Assembly (NCBI RefSeq): GCF_900537115.1
Contig: NZ_UNRG01000002.1
Span: forward strand, 434,591-498,590
Reading direction: 5' to 3'
Length of the DNA: 64,000 bases
Source of the DNA: Arthrobacter sp. Alg241-R88
GTDB lineage: Bacteria > Actinomycetota > Actinomycetes > Actinomycetales > Micrococcaceae
Under the pieces are notes generated by a model. That model was not told the DNA's origin. It did no database searches and was given only the letters and a program-made list of their open reading frames with translations. The stretch's first letter is position 1. The number at the start of each line of letters is the position of its first letter. A program made the translations under genes and the position numbers. Below, piece after piece: positions 1 through 7,913 of this stretch.

Positions 1-25
1 TCGGGGGACCAGAGGATCCGGAACC

Positions 26-1225
26 TTGGCGGCTGAGCTCCTTCCGCCGGACCGCCAGCCCGTCATCATTGCGGCCCGCCGCACCCCGGTATGCCGCACC
101 AACGGAGCGTTGCGGCAGATGCGTGCACACAAGCTGTTGGTGCCCGTCCTGCGCGAGCTCGTGGCGGGCCCGGGAATGGATCCGGGCGCCGTCACGGATG
201 TGGTGATTGGGAACGCGGTGGGCGGCGGCGGAAACGTGGCCCGGCTTGCATTGCTGGAGGCCGGCCTGCCGGTTACGGTCCCCGGCCTCACTGTTGACCG
301 CCAGTGCGGCTCCGGCCTGGACGCGATCGTCCTCGCCGCCGGGCTGGTGGCAGCCGGCGGCAACCCCCTGTATCTGGCCGGGGGAGTGGAAAGCACCAGC
401 ACCGCGCCCCTGCGGGCGCACCGCAACGACGACGGCGGGCCGGAGTTTTACGCTCGGGCACAGTTTGTGCCGGACAGCTTCGGAGACCCGGACATGGGCG
501 TGGCCGCGGAGAGCGTGGCGCGCAAGTTTGGCGTCACCAGGGCCCGCCAGGATGTGTTTGCGCTGCGCAGCCACCGCTTGGCTCTTGCCGCCGCGGAAGC
601 CGGACATTTCGACGGCGAGCTGGTCCCGCTGGAGACAGCTGCCGGTACTGTTGCTACGGACGATGGGCCGCGGCGGGGCTTGGGCGCGGCGGTAATGGCG
701 CGGTTCCCGCCCGCTTTTGTGGACGGGGGAACTGTCACCGCCGGAAACTCCTGCTTCGACGCTGACGCTGCATCCGCCGTCGTTATCACTTCCCTGCAGC
801 GGGCCCGGGAAGCGGGCGCCACTGACGGTCTGCTGGTGCTCGGCACGGGGACGGCGGGCGTGGATCCCGAGCTGCTGGGCGTCGGCGCCGCCGCTGCTGC
901 CCGCAGCGTGTTGGCGGCCGCGGGAGTGGAAGCGGATGAGCTGGACCTGGTGGAATTCAACGAGGCCTTCGCGTCCCAGACGCTTGCCTGCCTTGACGAG
1001 TTGACGATTGACGCCGAGCGGGTGAATCTCGACGGCGGCGCGCTGGCGTTAGGGCACGCATACGGAGCGTCCGGCGCTGTCCTGGTGACCCGCCTGCTGG
1101 CCCAGGCGCGGAGGACCGGAACGCCCGGGAGCCTGGCGCTGGCAATGATCAGCATCGCCGGCGGAATGGGTACCGCCGCCTTGCTGCAATACGAACGCCT
1201 TCAGGGCGCTCTCCCGGGAGCCTAG
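26..1225 (+). CDS. Thiolase family protein (acetyl-CoA acetyltransferase-like)
   Basis: Thiolases condense or cleave acyl-CoA thioesters. The acyl-accepting cysteine lies in DRQCGSGLDA (Cys94). NEAFASQ and GHAYGASGA (catalytic His) are present near the C-terminus. Where family members carry the second catalytic cysteine before GGGMG, this protein reads MISIAGGMG, a serine, so full biosynthetic activity is uncertain. The length of 399 aa is normal for the family. A TTG at 26 gives a start just ahead of the conserved VIIAARRTP strand, but the frame stays open to the window edge, so the true start may lie outside. It converges on bioN, and the two stop codons overlap in a CTAG. Family assignment is firm; substrate is unknown. 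Confidence 0.9.
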   Translation: MAAELLPPDRQPVIIAARRTPVCRTNGALRQMRAHKLLVPVLRELVAGPGMDPGAVTDVVIGNAVGGGGNVARLALLEAGLPVTVPGLTVDRQCGSGLDAIVLAAGLVAAGGNPLYLAGGVESTSTAPLRAHRNDDGGPEFYARAQFVPDSFGDPDMGVAAESVARKFGVTRARQDVFALRSHRLALAAAEAGHFDGELVPLETAAGTVATDDGPRRGLGAAVMARFPPAFVDGGTVTAGNSCFDADAASAVVITSLQRAREAGATDGLLVLGTGTAGVDPELLGVGAAAAARSVLAAAGVEADELDLVEFNEAFASQTLACLDELTIDAERVNLDGGALALGHAYGASGAVLVTRLLAQARRTGTPGSLALAMISIAGGMGTAALLQYERLQGALPGA

Positions 1226-1845
1226 TCTTCGGCGTCGCCCAGTCCACGGGCGGCGAGCGCCTCGCCCGTCTGCCGGGCGAAGGCCACGGACGTGATGAAT
1301 ACCGGCAGGATCAGGGCGCGGGGATTGCGCTCCAGCCCCCGTGCCCGGGCGGAATCACGGACGTCGGCGAACGTGCCCGCGATGTAGGGGATGCTCCGCA
1401 GCATGATGCCGATGGTGAGGGCAAACCGCTCGGGGTCGGCGCCGAACCGCCGGAAGGGGGTGGCCGCTTTGACCACTCCGTCCAGCAGGCTCTGCACCGG
1501 TGTGGTGGCGGTCAGCAGCGACGCCGCCACCACACAAACGAGGATATTCAGTACGATCCGGGCAGCGGTAGGTGCTCCGAGCTGCCACCACTGGAAGAGT
1601 CCGATGACCAGCAGGACGGCGGCGAGCGGGCGGACGGCAGTCCAGAGGCGTTTCAGGCCGGCGCCTGCCAGCAGGAAGAGGCCGGCAAGACCGCCCAGTA
1701 CTGCCAGCGAAACCCGCCAGTCAACGATGATGAACGAGGCCAGCCCGCAACTGAAGACCAGGAGGAACTTCAGCGCCAGCGGTGACCGGTGAATGAGGGA
1801 GTTGCCCGGCACATAGTTGGCCAGGAGGAAGCCGTGGCCCCTCAT
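1222..1845 (-). CDS. bioN: ECF transporter transmembrane protein BioN (EcfT)
   Basis: Membrane coupling subunit of the biotin energy-coupling-factor transporter, linking the ATPase BioM to the substrate-binding BioY. About five hydrophobic segments are visible. The cytoplasmic coupling helices carry the two Ala-Arg-Gly signatures typical of EcfT, in DSARARGLERN and EALAARGLGD. I chose the ATG at 1845 because it overlaps the bioM stop as ATGA, the usual translational coupling, giving 207 aa; a longer frame reaching 1884 is less likely. Last gene of the bioY-bioM-bioN operon. Order and family are clear; biotin specificity rests on BioY. Confidence 0.9.
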   Translation of the reverse strand: MRGHGFLLANYVPGNSLIHRSPLALKFLLVFSCGLASFIIVDWRVSLAVLGGLAGLFLLAGAGLKRLWTAVRPLAAVLLVIGLFQWWQLGAPTAARIVLNILVCVVAASLLTATTPVQSLLDGVVKAATPFRRFGADPERFALTIGIMLRSIPYIAGTFADVRDSARARGLERNPRALILPVFITSVAFARQTGEALAARGLGDAED

Positions 1846-2573
1846 TGGTTGACCGGTCCCCGCGCTTGAAAGCCGTCCATGCACAAGGCCCGGTATGCTG
1901 CCACGGCCTCCGCCGGGCCGCCGTCGAACGAAACTTCTCCCTGTTCGATGACCAGCACCCGGTCCATTTCCAGGGCGAGGTCGAGGTCATGGGTGGACAT
2001 GATGATCTGCTGGTCGAGCCCGGACAGGGTCCGGCGGAGGAGCTCACGGTTGCGCAGGTCAAGGAGGGTGGACGGCTCGTCCAGGACCAGGACCGATGGG
2101 TTTACCGCGAGCACGGCGGCGAGCGCCATGAGCTGGCGTTCGCCGCCGGAGAGCTCATAGATGCTCTGGTCCGCCAGGTGCTGGAGCCCCAAACCTTCAA
2201 GCGCGGCTTCAGCCTTGTTCCGCCGCTCGGCGCCGTTCTTGACACCGCGCCGGAGTGACAATTCCACGTCCTCCCGGCCTGTGGGCATCACCAGCTGGGA
2301 CAGGGGATCGGTGAAGACAAAGCCGACGTTCCGCCGCACTTTGCGGACGGCACGGACGGTATCGTCGCCGTCGACGGAGACGGTGCCCGCCGTGGGCTGG
2401 ACGAGGCCGTTGACCAGGCGCAGCAGCGTGGACTTCCCGGAGCCGTTGGCGCCGATAACGCCGATCCGTCGTTCCTCGAGCCGGAGGTTGACCTCGTTAA
2501 GGAGGACTTTGGGCTCCGGGGCGTGGTCCCTCTCGACGGCGACGGTTACCTGGTCAAAGGTCACTGCGGGCAT
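1842..2573 (-). CDS. bioM: ECF transporter ATP-binding protein BioM
   Basis: ATPase that powers biotin uptake with BioN and BioY on the inner face of the membrane. Walker A GANGSGKST is at residues 41-49, the ABC signature LSGGERQ at 141-147 and Walker B VLVLDEP at 161-167, followed by a switch histidine in MSTHDLDLAL. The length of 243 aa is usual for a single-domain ECF ATPase. It starts 10 bp after the bioY stop and overlaps bioN by four bases, so the three genes should be one transcript. Confidence 0.93.
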   Translation of the reverse strand: MPAVTFDQVTVAVERDHAPEPKVLLNEVNLRLEERRIGVIGANGSGKSTLLRLVNGLVQPTAGTVSVDGDDTVRAVRKVRRNVGFVFTDPLSQLVMPTGREDVELSLRRGVKNGAERRNKAEAALEGLGLQHLADQSIYELSGGERQLMALAAVLAVNPSVLVLDEPSTLLDLRNRELLRRTLSGLDQQIIMSTHDLDLALEMDRVLVIEQGEVSFDGGPAEAVAAYRALCMDGFQARGPVNQ

Positions 2574-2583
2574 GGGACGGTCC

Positions 2584-3228
2584 TCAGGCCTTCGCAGGCT
2601 GGGTGGCGCTCCGCCGGACGCGGCGCACCAGGATGTCCGGGAAGGCGCGGTGGAGTGCGACGGCGATGACTGCTGCCAGGATGTTCTTGATGATGTCTCC
2701 CGGGTAGAAGACGACGTCGCTCAGGAAGGCCTGTTCGAGGGTGGCCTTCGTATTCAGGGCGATGCCCGCGAGGCCCAGTGAGTGCACAAACACAACACTG
2801 GTGACGGTTGCGGACAGGAACAGCCACAGGGCCCGGGCTTTGGTGGTGCGGCGGATGACCACCGTGGCCAGCCATCCCACGACGCCCGCGGCGATGGGGA
2901 AGGCGATGATGTAACCGGCGGAAGGGCCGGCAAGGATGCCCAGGCCGCTGCGGCCCTGACTGAAGATGGGCAGGCCGGCGAGGCCTAGCAGGACGTAGAG
3001 TCCGACGGCGGCGAAGCCCCTTCCGGGGCCCAGCACCAGGCCGGTGAGCATCACGGCAAGGGTCTGGAAGGTGATGGGCACGCCGAAGCCGTTGACGGCC
3101 AGTCCGGGCACCAGCGCTGCGCCGGCGACGAGGGCGGCGAAGACGGCGATCAGCCCAAGGTCGGTGGCGTTCCAGCGGCGGCGCCCGGTGTTCAAGGTGT
3201 TTTTGACGGCAGTGTCGGTGTTGCTCAT
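2584..3228 (-). CDS. bioY: Biotin transporter S component BioY
   Basis: Substrate-binding membrane protein of the biotin ECF transporter. After a short charged N-terminus it has about six membrane segments. The BioY-type stretch with VPITFQTLAVMLTG and the loop GLAGLPIFSQGRSG followed by GPSAGYIIAFP is clear. I prefer the ATG at 3228 (MSNTDTAV), which has AGGA about 8 nt upstream, over a start 8 codons earlier. First gene of the bioYMN operon, so its upstream region (3229-3320) should carry the promoter. No BirA or BioQ-type regulator lies nearby. Confidence 0.93.
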   Translation of the reverse strand: MSNTDTAVKNTLNTGRRRWNATDLGLIAVFAALVAGAALVPGLAVNGFGVPITFQTLAVMLTGLVLGPGRGFAAVGLYVLLGLAGLPIFSQGRSGLGILAGPSAGYIIAFPIAAGVVGWLATVVIRRTTKARALWLFLSATVTSVVFVHSLGLAGIALNTKATLEQAFLSDVVFYPGDIIKNILAAVIAVALHRAFPDILVRRVRRSATQPAKA

Positions 3229-3293
3229 GGCAGTCCTGTCGGGGTTGTACAAGCGGAATCTAATGTACTGCCGACGTTACTGCGGTGCGAGTG

Positions 3294-3310
3294 CCTCTAT
3301 TTTGTAGAGG
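3294..3310. promoter_or_regulatory. Small inverted repeat upstream of bioY
   Basis: Perfect 6-bp inverted repeat CCTCTA / TAGAGG with a 5-nt spacer, about 70 bp upstream of the bioY start, in the only gap that can hold the operon promoter. It could be an operator. It does not match the biotin-regulator motifs I know (BirA, BioR, BioQ), so the assignment is tentative. Confidence 0.25.
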
Positions 3311-3468
3311 GTCTACTAAAGCCGGTGCCGGGCGCTGAGGGCTGGGCACAACGATTATTCGAAAAGGCCCCGGAGCTAAGTGCTCGGCGTCCCGACCGGC
3401 TCACGTCCTGCTCATTGCAGAGACTGGGCCCAGCTAGACTCAAATTCATTTCTAGGTTGGGGGACCAC

Positions 3469-3765
3469 ATGAGCACACCTACAGAGCCGACCCGTGCATC
3501 TAGCGGTCGGCTGAACAAACTGGCCCTTGCAGCGATTGTTTTTGCAGTCATGGCAGCATCGGGGTTTTGGGTTTTTGGAGTTGCGGTTCTTGCTGTTTTT
3601 GCAGTGGGCGCCGGACACGTTGCCCTGAATCAAATCCAACTCAGAGGCGAGCGAGGCAAAGGCCTGGCGATCGCTGCCCTCGCAGTTGGGTACGGCATAG
3701 CCACACTGGCACTGGTTAGCACCCTAGGGTTCATACCGACCGCGGTCCAACAGTTTTCGCAGTAA
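3469..3765 (+). CDS. DUF4190 domain-containing membrane protein
   Basis: Small membrane protein of 98 aa with two hydrophobic segments (about residues 20-45 and 63-85) joined by the short polar loop HVALNQIQLRGERGKGLAIA. This layout, with a GERGKGLAIA-like motif before the second segment, is typical of DUF4190. The start at 3469 has GGGGGA just upstream; a longer frame from 3325 has no comparable signal. Function is unknown. First gene of the low-GC island next to bioY. Confidence 0.8.
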   Translation: MSTPTEPTRASSGRLNKLALAAIVFAVMAASGFWVFGVAVLAVFAVGAGHVALNQIQLRGERGKGLAIAALAVGYGIATLALVSTLGFIPTAVQQFSQ

Positions 3766-3899
3766 CCCGGAGGGCTACGGAGCCGCCACAAGCGATATGA
3801 CGCTGCCTCCTGGAAAAACGCTGGAGTACGTCGCGTAGATGGTTCCCCAATGGCGCAGCGGTGGGTAGCTCCATTACAGATTGATCAATAGCATGAGGT

Positions 3900-4505
3900 G
3901 TGGCCGTGCGAAATGAAGGTTCAAAGTTGATTTGGCCCCTAACGGTTGTCCTACTCAGTCTTTCTCTTTTCGCTACGTCCTGCGTCGGAACGGGGTCTGG
4001 AGGTCCGGGCGGTGAAGCCGCGCAGCCGTCCACTTATCAGCCGACACCAATGCAACCTCCTGCTAGTTCACTGGTCAGCCCCGAAGTTGGGCCGGCGGAC
4101 GGAGCAACCTCTTATACGGCCAGCACGCTGAGCCGGGAGCTGGCAGGGGATGCACAGTTCGCCTCAGTCGAAGTGATCGAGGGGAACCGAATTATCGTCC
4201 ATTGGCACGGCCCGGTGGGCACGAAGCTACGGGACCTACTGGCCCAGTTCCCAAGAGCAGACATTTCAGTGCAGCCAACCGCTTGTTCTCCAGGGAAACT
4301 CAACCAATTTGCCAGCGAGCTGTTGGCCTCAGACCCTGCCGTGAACATCACCTCGGTGTCGCCTGATGCGTCGCACCTGACCGTCACGCTGGATGAATTA
4401 GTCGGGGCCACTTCGGACGTCGCCAGCCTTGAGCGCAGGTATTCAGAGGCAGCTGGGTGTCCGGTGAAAGTGGAATTCGGGGATATCGCCGCACTCACCG
4501 GCTAG
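3900..4505 (+). CDS. Putative lipoprotein of unknown function
   Basis: 201 aa. The N-terminus has a basic region, a hydrophobic stretch (WPLTVVLLSLSLFA) and a cysteine in FATSC, a slightly atypical lipobox, followed by a Gly/Ser/Pro-rich linker. The mature part is mostly soluble alpha/beta. I recognise no domain. GTG at 3900 is the likely start; GTG at 3906 is also possible. It stands alone, with no obvious operon partner. Confidence 0.7.
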   Translation: MAVRNEGSKLIWPLTVVLLSLSLFATSCVGTGSGGPGGEAAQPSTYQPTPMQPPASSLVSPEVGPADGATSYTASTLSRELAGDAQFASVEVIEGNRIIVHWHGPVGTKLRDLLAQFPRADISVQPTACSPGKLNQFASELLASDPAVNITSVSPDASHLTVTLDELVGATSDVASLERRYSEAAGCPVKVEFGDIAALTG

Positions 4506-4629
4506 TCCGCGCGCAACACTGAAGGTCGTAAGGCATGCCCGACCGCCATCCTCGACCAAAATCGCCTGCAATCATCGAACAGCGTCCGTAAAAAGCGTAA
4601 ACCTCAGTTACAACCCCCTTGGAGTCCGA

Positions 4630-4794
4630 GTGACTATTCCTGTTACCGTCCACGTGCCCGATCACCGTGTGGAAGAGTTCTACATCCGCTTTGGAGAGTT
4701 CATGGCCGCCGTCCCTAATCCCGATGCGCCCAGCCAGCTGCAGTCCGGGATTGTTCCCTCCTGGGTTGGCATATTTTCGGTGTCTCATAACTAA
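4630..4794 (+). pseudogene. Truncated small ORF ending inside a repeat element
   Basis: A 54-codon frame from GTG 4630, with GGAG 5 nt upstream, begins VTIPVTVHVPDHRVEEFYIR and looks like real coding sequence. Its last codons (GTG TCT CAT AAC TAA) are made from the repeat arm TGTCTCATAAC at 4781-4791, so the repeat supplies the stop codon. I read it as the 5' part of a longer gene cut off by the junction at the element. A genuine short protein is possible. The family is not recognised. Confidence 0.45.
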
Positions 4795-4845
4795 CAGCTG
4801 CTACGCGGATTCGACCAGTTTGTTTCGAGACATAGTTATGAGAAT
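4781..4845 (-). repeat. Degenerate copy of the 44-bp island element (copy 1)
   Basis: Read on the minus strand it has the conserved first arm (TGTCTCGAAACA, 4832-4821) and a TA at the expected central position (4803-4802), but the distal arm is displaced by about 8 nt. A perfect 11-bp inverted repeat, TCTCATAACTA at 4783-4793 and TAGTTATGAGA at 4833-4843, spans it. It looks like a rearranged or hybrid site. Confidence 0.5.
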
Positions 4846-5253
4846 TGCCCATGCGATGGCACGTCCCGAATTCTGCAGAAAATCTGCGACGGTGCAGGTC
4901 AAACGCCTCTGCACTCGTTGAGACGTCTCGTTTCCCAAGGGTTACGAGACGGTTTGCTGGCTCCAGTCGGGGGACCTTCACTGAGTGATAAATCGGGCAG
5001 GTCATATGGGAATCAGTAAGGAGGACCTCGCCACGCCTGATCTTTCAAACCAGCCGTGCGGTGACCGACCGGCTTACGGGACGACGTGCGGACAATCCTC
5101 TTCCGGAGCCGACCACCGGGAGCAGGGGCTTCTTTCACGTACTGGGTCTACTAATTTGTGTTTCTTGCACTAGGCCGAGTAGCGCGATGAATGTAGCCTT
5201 GGCCCAGTTATGGAAGGCAAATTACGGGCTAATTGACCAAATCTGGAGAGGCC
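4795..5253. other. Gene-free stretch holding repeat elements
   Basis: No convincing gene. It contains the end of element copy 1 and the composite repeat at 4908-5112. The rest up to 5253 shows nothing beyond the ribosome-binding site of the next gene. Confidence 0.6.
4908..5112 (+). repeat. Composite res-like repeat A (AA-centred core plus two accessory motifs)
   Basis: Core palindrome at 4925-4950: left arm GTCTCGTTTCCC, central AA, right arm GGGTTACGAGAC. The second motif AATCGGGCAGGTCATATGGG lies at 4991-5010, and the third, starting GACCGGCTTACGGGACGACG, at 5067-5093. The same three parts recur at 16252-16453 with almost identical spacing (53/76 nt here, 52/78 nt there). The 12-nt arm that normally precedes the core is degenerate. 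By analogy, the layout of one palindrome plus two further sites within about 200 bp resembles the res sites of serine resolvases. Confidence 0.7.
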
Positions 5254-5457
5254 ATGAAACCGCTTGAAGCGCCCCGAGTAATGCTCGTGTTTGCGGGGAT
5301 TGGAACTTTGATGTGGGGGGCTTTCGGACTAATGGAGTTGTTTTCAGACGACGCTTCCTGGCGGATGTATGCCTATTTCCTGATGACTGCAGCTTGCCTG
5401 TACATGGTCATCCGGGCTGTCCATACGATTCGCCAAAGAAGGCGTTCAGAGCTGTGA
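5254..5457 (+). CDS. Small two-TM membrane protein
   Basis: 67 aa starting MKPLEAPRV, with GGAGAGG just upstream of ATG 5254. There are two hydrophobic helices (about residues 8-27 and 37-54) and a basic C-terminal tail (RQRRRSEL), suggesting a cytoplasmic C-terminus. No family recognised. Lies alone downstream of composite repeat A. Confidence 0.65.
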   Translation: MKPLEAPRVMLVFAGIGTLMWGAFGLMELFSDDASWRMYAYFLMTAACLYMVIRAVHTIRQRRRSEL

Positions 5458-5521
5458 GTCATTGGTTTCCCACACGGGCGGCTGTTGTTCACGTCCCGTT
5501 GGAGCTTCCCTTCGGTCACCC

Positions 5522-5695
5522 TCAACGTCTATCTTGATTCTTCGCCTTTTGGCCTCCGCGCAAGGTGGTGAAAATGAGGATAATCATAGCTGCGGCGGTG
5601 AACCACATATAGGCGGATCCCTGAAGGATGAGGGCGACAGCGATAACAAGAATCACTGTAGCTAGTGCAATAAGAACCCATCGTCCCGTGCTCAT
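5522..5695 (-). CDS. Small two-TM membrane protein
   Basis: 57 aa, beginning MSTGRWVLIALATVILVIAV. It has two adjacent hydrophobic helices (about 6-24 and 29-45) and a basic tail ending KAKNQDRR. AGGAG lies 7 nt upstream of ATG 5695, which supports translation. Function unknown. It converges on the 67-aa membrane gene at 5254-5457. Confidence 0.65.
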   Translation of the reverse strand: MSTGRWVLIALATVILVIAVALILQGSAYMWFTAAAMIILIFTTLRGGQKAKNQDRR

Positions 5696-5857
5696 TGATT
5701 CACTCCTAGGTGGATTCGATGAAGCGTATTGTCGAGCCTCTCACGGTGGATCCGGTGGTACTAGGCCGAGCACGATGCATAAGGGCCAAGAACAGTGGAC
5801 TATGAGATCGGACGGTTCCGAAAGTGGTTAGCTGATAGAGAACTCGGGGCCCCTACT

Positions 5858-6220
5858 TCAGACCCCGCCGCTTCCCTTAACTTTCATGCGCAGCTCACTG
5901 ACAATCTGTGAAATGGGTCCGAAGAGTTCTGGGCTCGACAATTCGAACAGCGCTTCCGCAAGAAAAGCTCGCTCGACATCGGCAAGTTCAATATCGTCAA
6001 GAGTATGGACGGCCTCGGCCCAGCGCTCAATGGATTCGTCGTCCAGACATCCGGCAGCATGGAGGTCCAACACCTGCCGAAGCCCTCGCAACGTGAGGAT
6101 CACGGGCTTTGTCTCGCCCGGAGCTTGAATTTTCGACAGACGTTCCAGGACGCTGCCCACCGGGAAACGAAGCTCCAGCAGGTCATGAAGAGCCTCTTCG
6201 TAGGCGTTGTAGTTTGTCAT
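5858..6220 (-). CDS. Hypothetical helical protein, 120 aa
   Basis: Soluble, acidic and apparently all-helical (MTNYNAYEEALHDLLELRF at the N-terminus, ending in a glycine-rich tail). Leucine and acidic residues alternate as in small immunity or antitoxin-like proteins, but I recognise no specific family. GAAGGGCAG precedes ATG 6220. It stands alone, which fits the single-gene blocks of this island. Confidence 0.65.
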   Translation of the reverse strand: MTNYNAYEEALHDLLELRFPVGSVLERLSKIQAPGETKPVILTLRGLRQVLDLHAAGCLDDESIERWAEAVHTLDDIELADVERAFLAEALFELSSPELFGPISQIVSELRMKVKGSGGV

Positions 6221-6444
6221 CGGAGCTGCCCTTCATTCGAATGATGGTGGCGCCCGCAAGTGCCACCTGAGAGGATTCTCGTCTCTACTATCCCGAGTCA
6301 GACAATCCTGCCGCCATTCATCGGCTCGGAATCAGCATTTGCGCGAAACTGTCTCGTAGAGGGTTCCATTGAGGGTTGCCGCTACGTGCTTCCCTGGACT
6401 CTTGGGGCTTCCTTGAGCGCCGGTGCCACTGCAATACTTGCCGA

Positions 6445-6708
6445 ATGACAGAGCCCGGTTCTCGCAACATGTGGCTGCGCATGACAGACAGGGCAGGCTT
6501 GACCGAACCTGGGAAAAAACCGCCGGCGCAAAGTCCCAAGTGGCTCCTGTTCCAGACAATCCTCTGGTCCGCGTCGTTCGTACTGTGGTTGTCATTTGTC
6601 ATCCGTAGCGGAGGACAATTGAACTTCCTGCACGGTGCCCTGGTTGTCATGTCACTTACCCTGGCAGTGGCTAACTTCCTTATGCTTATGAAGTCCAAAA
6701 GGCGGTAA
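6445..6708 (+). CDS. Small two-TM membrane protein
   Basis: About 87 aa from ATG 6445. A polar N-terminus of about 30 residues is followed by two hydrophobic helices (LLFQTILWSASFVLWLSFVI and GALVVMSLTLAVANFLML) and a KSKRR tail. No strong ribosome-binding site decides among starts at 6445, 6469 and 6481. Function unknown. Confidence 0.55.
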   Translation: MTEPGSRNMWLRMTDRAGLTEPGKKPPAQSPKWLLFQTILWSASFVLWLSFVIRSGGQLNFLHGALVVMSLTLAVANFLMLMKSKRR

Positions 6709-6910
6709 GCCCACGCTGCCTTTGCTCGCCCGGCGAGAACATTTTTCTGCCTTCGTTGTTCGCGTCCTGGCGCAGTACGGTTAGCAATTTGCGGGCTGCT
6801 GCCAAATGCGGATGTATCCCGGCGCGACTTGTCCCGATATGGGTTGCCCATAAAACCGGCCGGTTATGGTGAGTGCAACGTCGTGCCGGGCTGAGGCCCT
6901 TGACTCCTGA

Positions 6911-7153
6911 TTGGACGTGATCAGCATCGAAGCAGTTCCATTGGTTTCACTTATTGTTTTACTCGGCCTCACCATGATCTTTGCCTCCGGCCCTCTCACA
7001 AGGCTCGGAGCGAAAACTAACTTCTTCTTGCCCGATGATGAGACGGCTCAGTATCAGCGGCGAAAAGAGCGGAAAGCACGGCAGTACGGAGTTTTCACCG
7101 TCACGGTAGGGGTGGCATTCGCCATTTACTACTTTCTCATCCGCGCCTCATAG
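6911..7153 (+). CDS. Small membrane protein, 80 aa
   Basis: A hydrophobic N-terminal helix (about residues 9-27), a central charged stretch (DDETAQYQRRKERKARQYG) and a C-terminal hydrophobic helix. TTG 6911 or GTG 6917 could start it. No family recognised; its placement upstream of the sigma factor may be fortuitous. Confidence 0.55.
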   Translation: MDVISIEAVPLVSLIVLLGLTMIFASGPLTRLGAKTNFFLPDDETAQYQRRKERKARQYGVFTVTVGVAFAIYYFLIRAS

Positions 7154-7388
7154 GCCGGGGAAGCTCATGGACCGAACCGTGTCTCAGACTGACCGCTTGG
7201 CGTTCCTCGAAAAGCGCAGCAGGGCACAGCCCTTGGCCTTAGTTCGCCCCCTGTGTGACGAGACTGCCAGCCAATGAGAAGACGACGGCGCAGGCTAGAG
7301 GCCCATTGCTGCCGATGGCGTGCGGCTCGATCCCAAATTTTTTTCTGATTCTCGTTACACTTTCGGGGCTGCCGGACATTAACGGGGT

Positions 7389-7913
7389 ATGAGCTTGCAG
7401 ACAGACCAAGGGGATCGCGTGGATTCGGGCAGGCAGAAGCGGTTCCTGGCGGCTCATGCGGCTTGTCATGACCGTGTGTATCGTTATTTCCGGCGCCGAA
7501 CGGAGGACCCGGCTACGGCCGAAGACCTTTCCGCGGAAGTCTTCCGGATTGCCTGGGAAATATCCCGTCAACACGAGGACCTGTCGGTTTTGGTGGTCTT
7601 CGGCATCGCCGGAAACGTCCTCCGGAACCACCGGCGTTCAGCCGCACGCTCTGCAAACCTCCTCCAGCATCTAGAGGGGCAACGCACTCACGACGAGGTT
7701 GCGGAAACAACCGTCCGGGAGGCGGTGGACCGGCTCAAGCCCGACGACCGTGAAGTGCTGCTCCTGACTTACTGGGACGGTTTCACTTCCAGCGAGGTAT
7801 CGGACCTGCTCAATGTCAGCGCGACCGCGATCAGGATGCGTCTGCACCGGGCCCGGAAAGAACTAAGCAAACTACTTCAGACAGAGCGAGAGTCAGAGGA
7901 AGCACAGCGATGA
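7389..7913 (+). CDS. ECF-type RNA polymerase sigma factor
   Basis: 174 aa with the two-domain layout of extracytoplasmic-function sigma factors. Region 2 spans about residues 20-85 (HDRVYRYFRRRTEDPATAED, then EVFRIAWE), and region 4 about 115-165 with a helix-turn-helix (FTSSEVSDLLNVSATAIRMRLHRARKEL). The stop overlaps the next start as ATGA, so it is translationally coupled to its membrane partner, which probably controls it. Only GGGG lies just before ATG 7389, so a short or leaderless leader is possible. The regulon is unknown. Confidence 0.9.
   Translation: MSLQTDQGDRVDSGRQKRFLAAHAACHDRVYRYFRRRTEDPATAEDLSAEVFRIAWEISRQHEDLSVLVVFGIAGNVLRNHRRSAARSANLLQHLEGQRTHDEVAETTVREAVDRLKPDDREVLLLTYWDGFTSSEVSDLLNVSATAIRMRLHRARKELSKLLQTERESEEAQR

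Noticed and set aside
5168..5781. Shared ACTAGGCCGAG at about 5170 and 5759
   Set aside because: Only 11 identical bases with weak flanking similarity; could be chance.
7167..7277. 36-codon frame starting ATGGACCGAACC
   Set aside because: No ribosome-binding site or recognisable fold; sits in the gap before the sigma factor.
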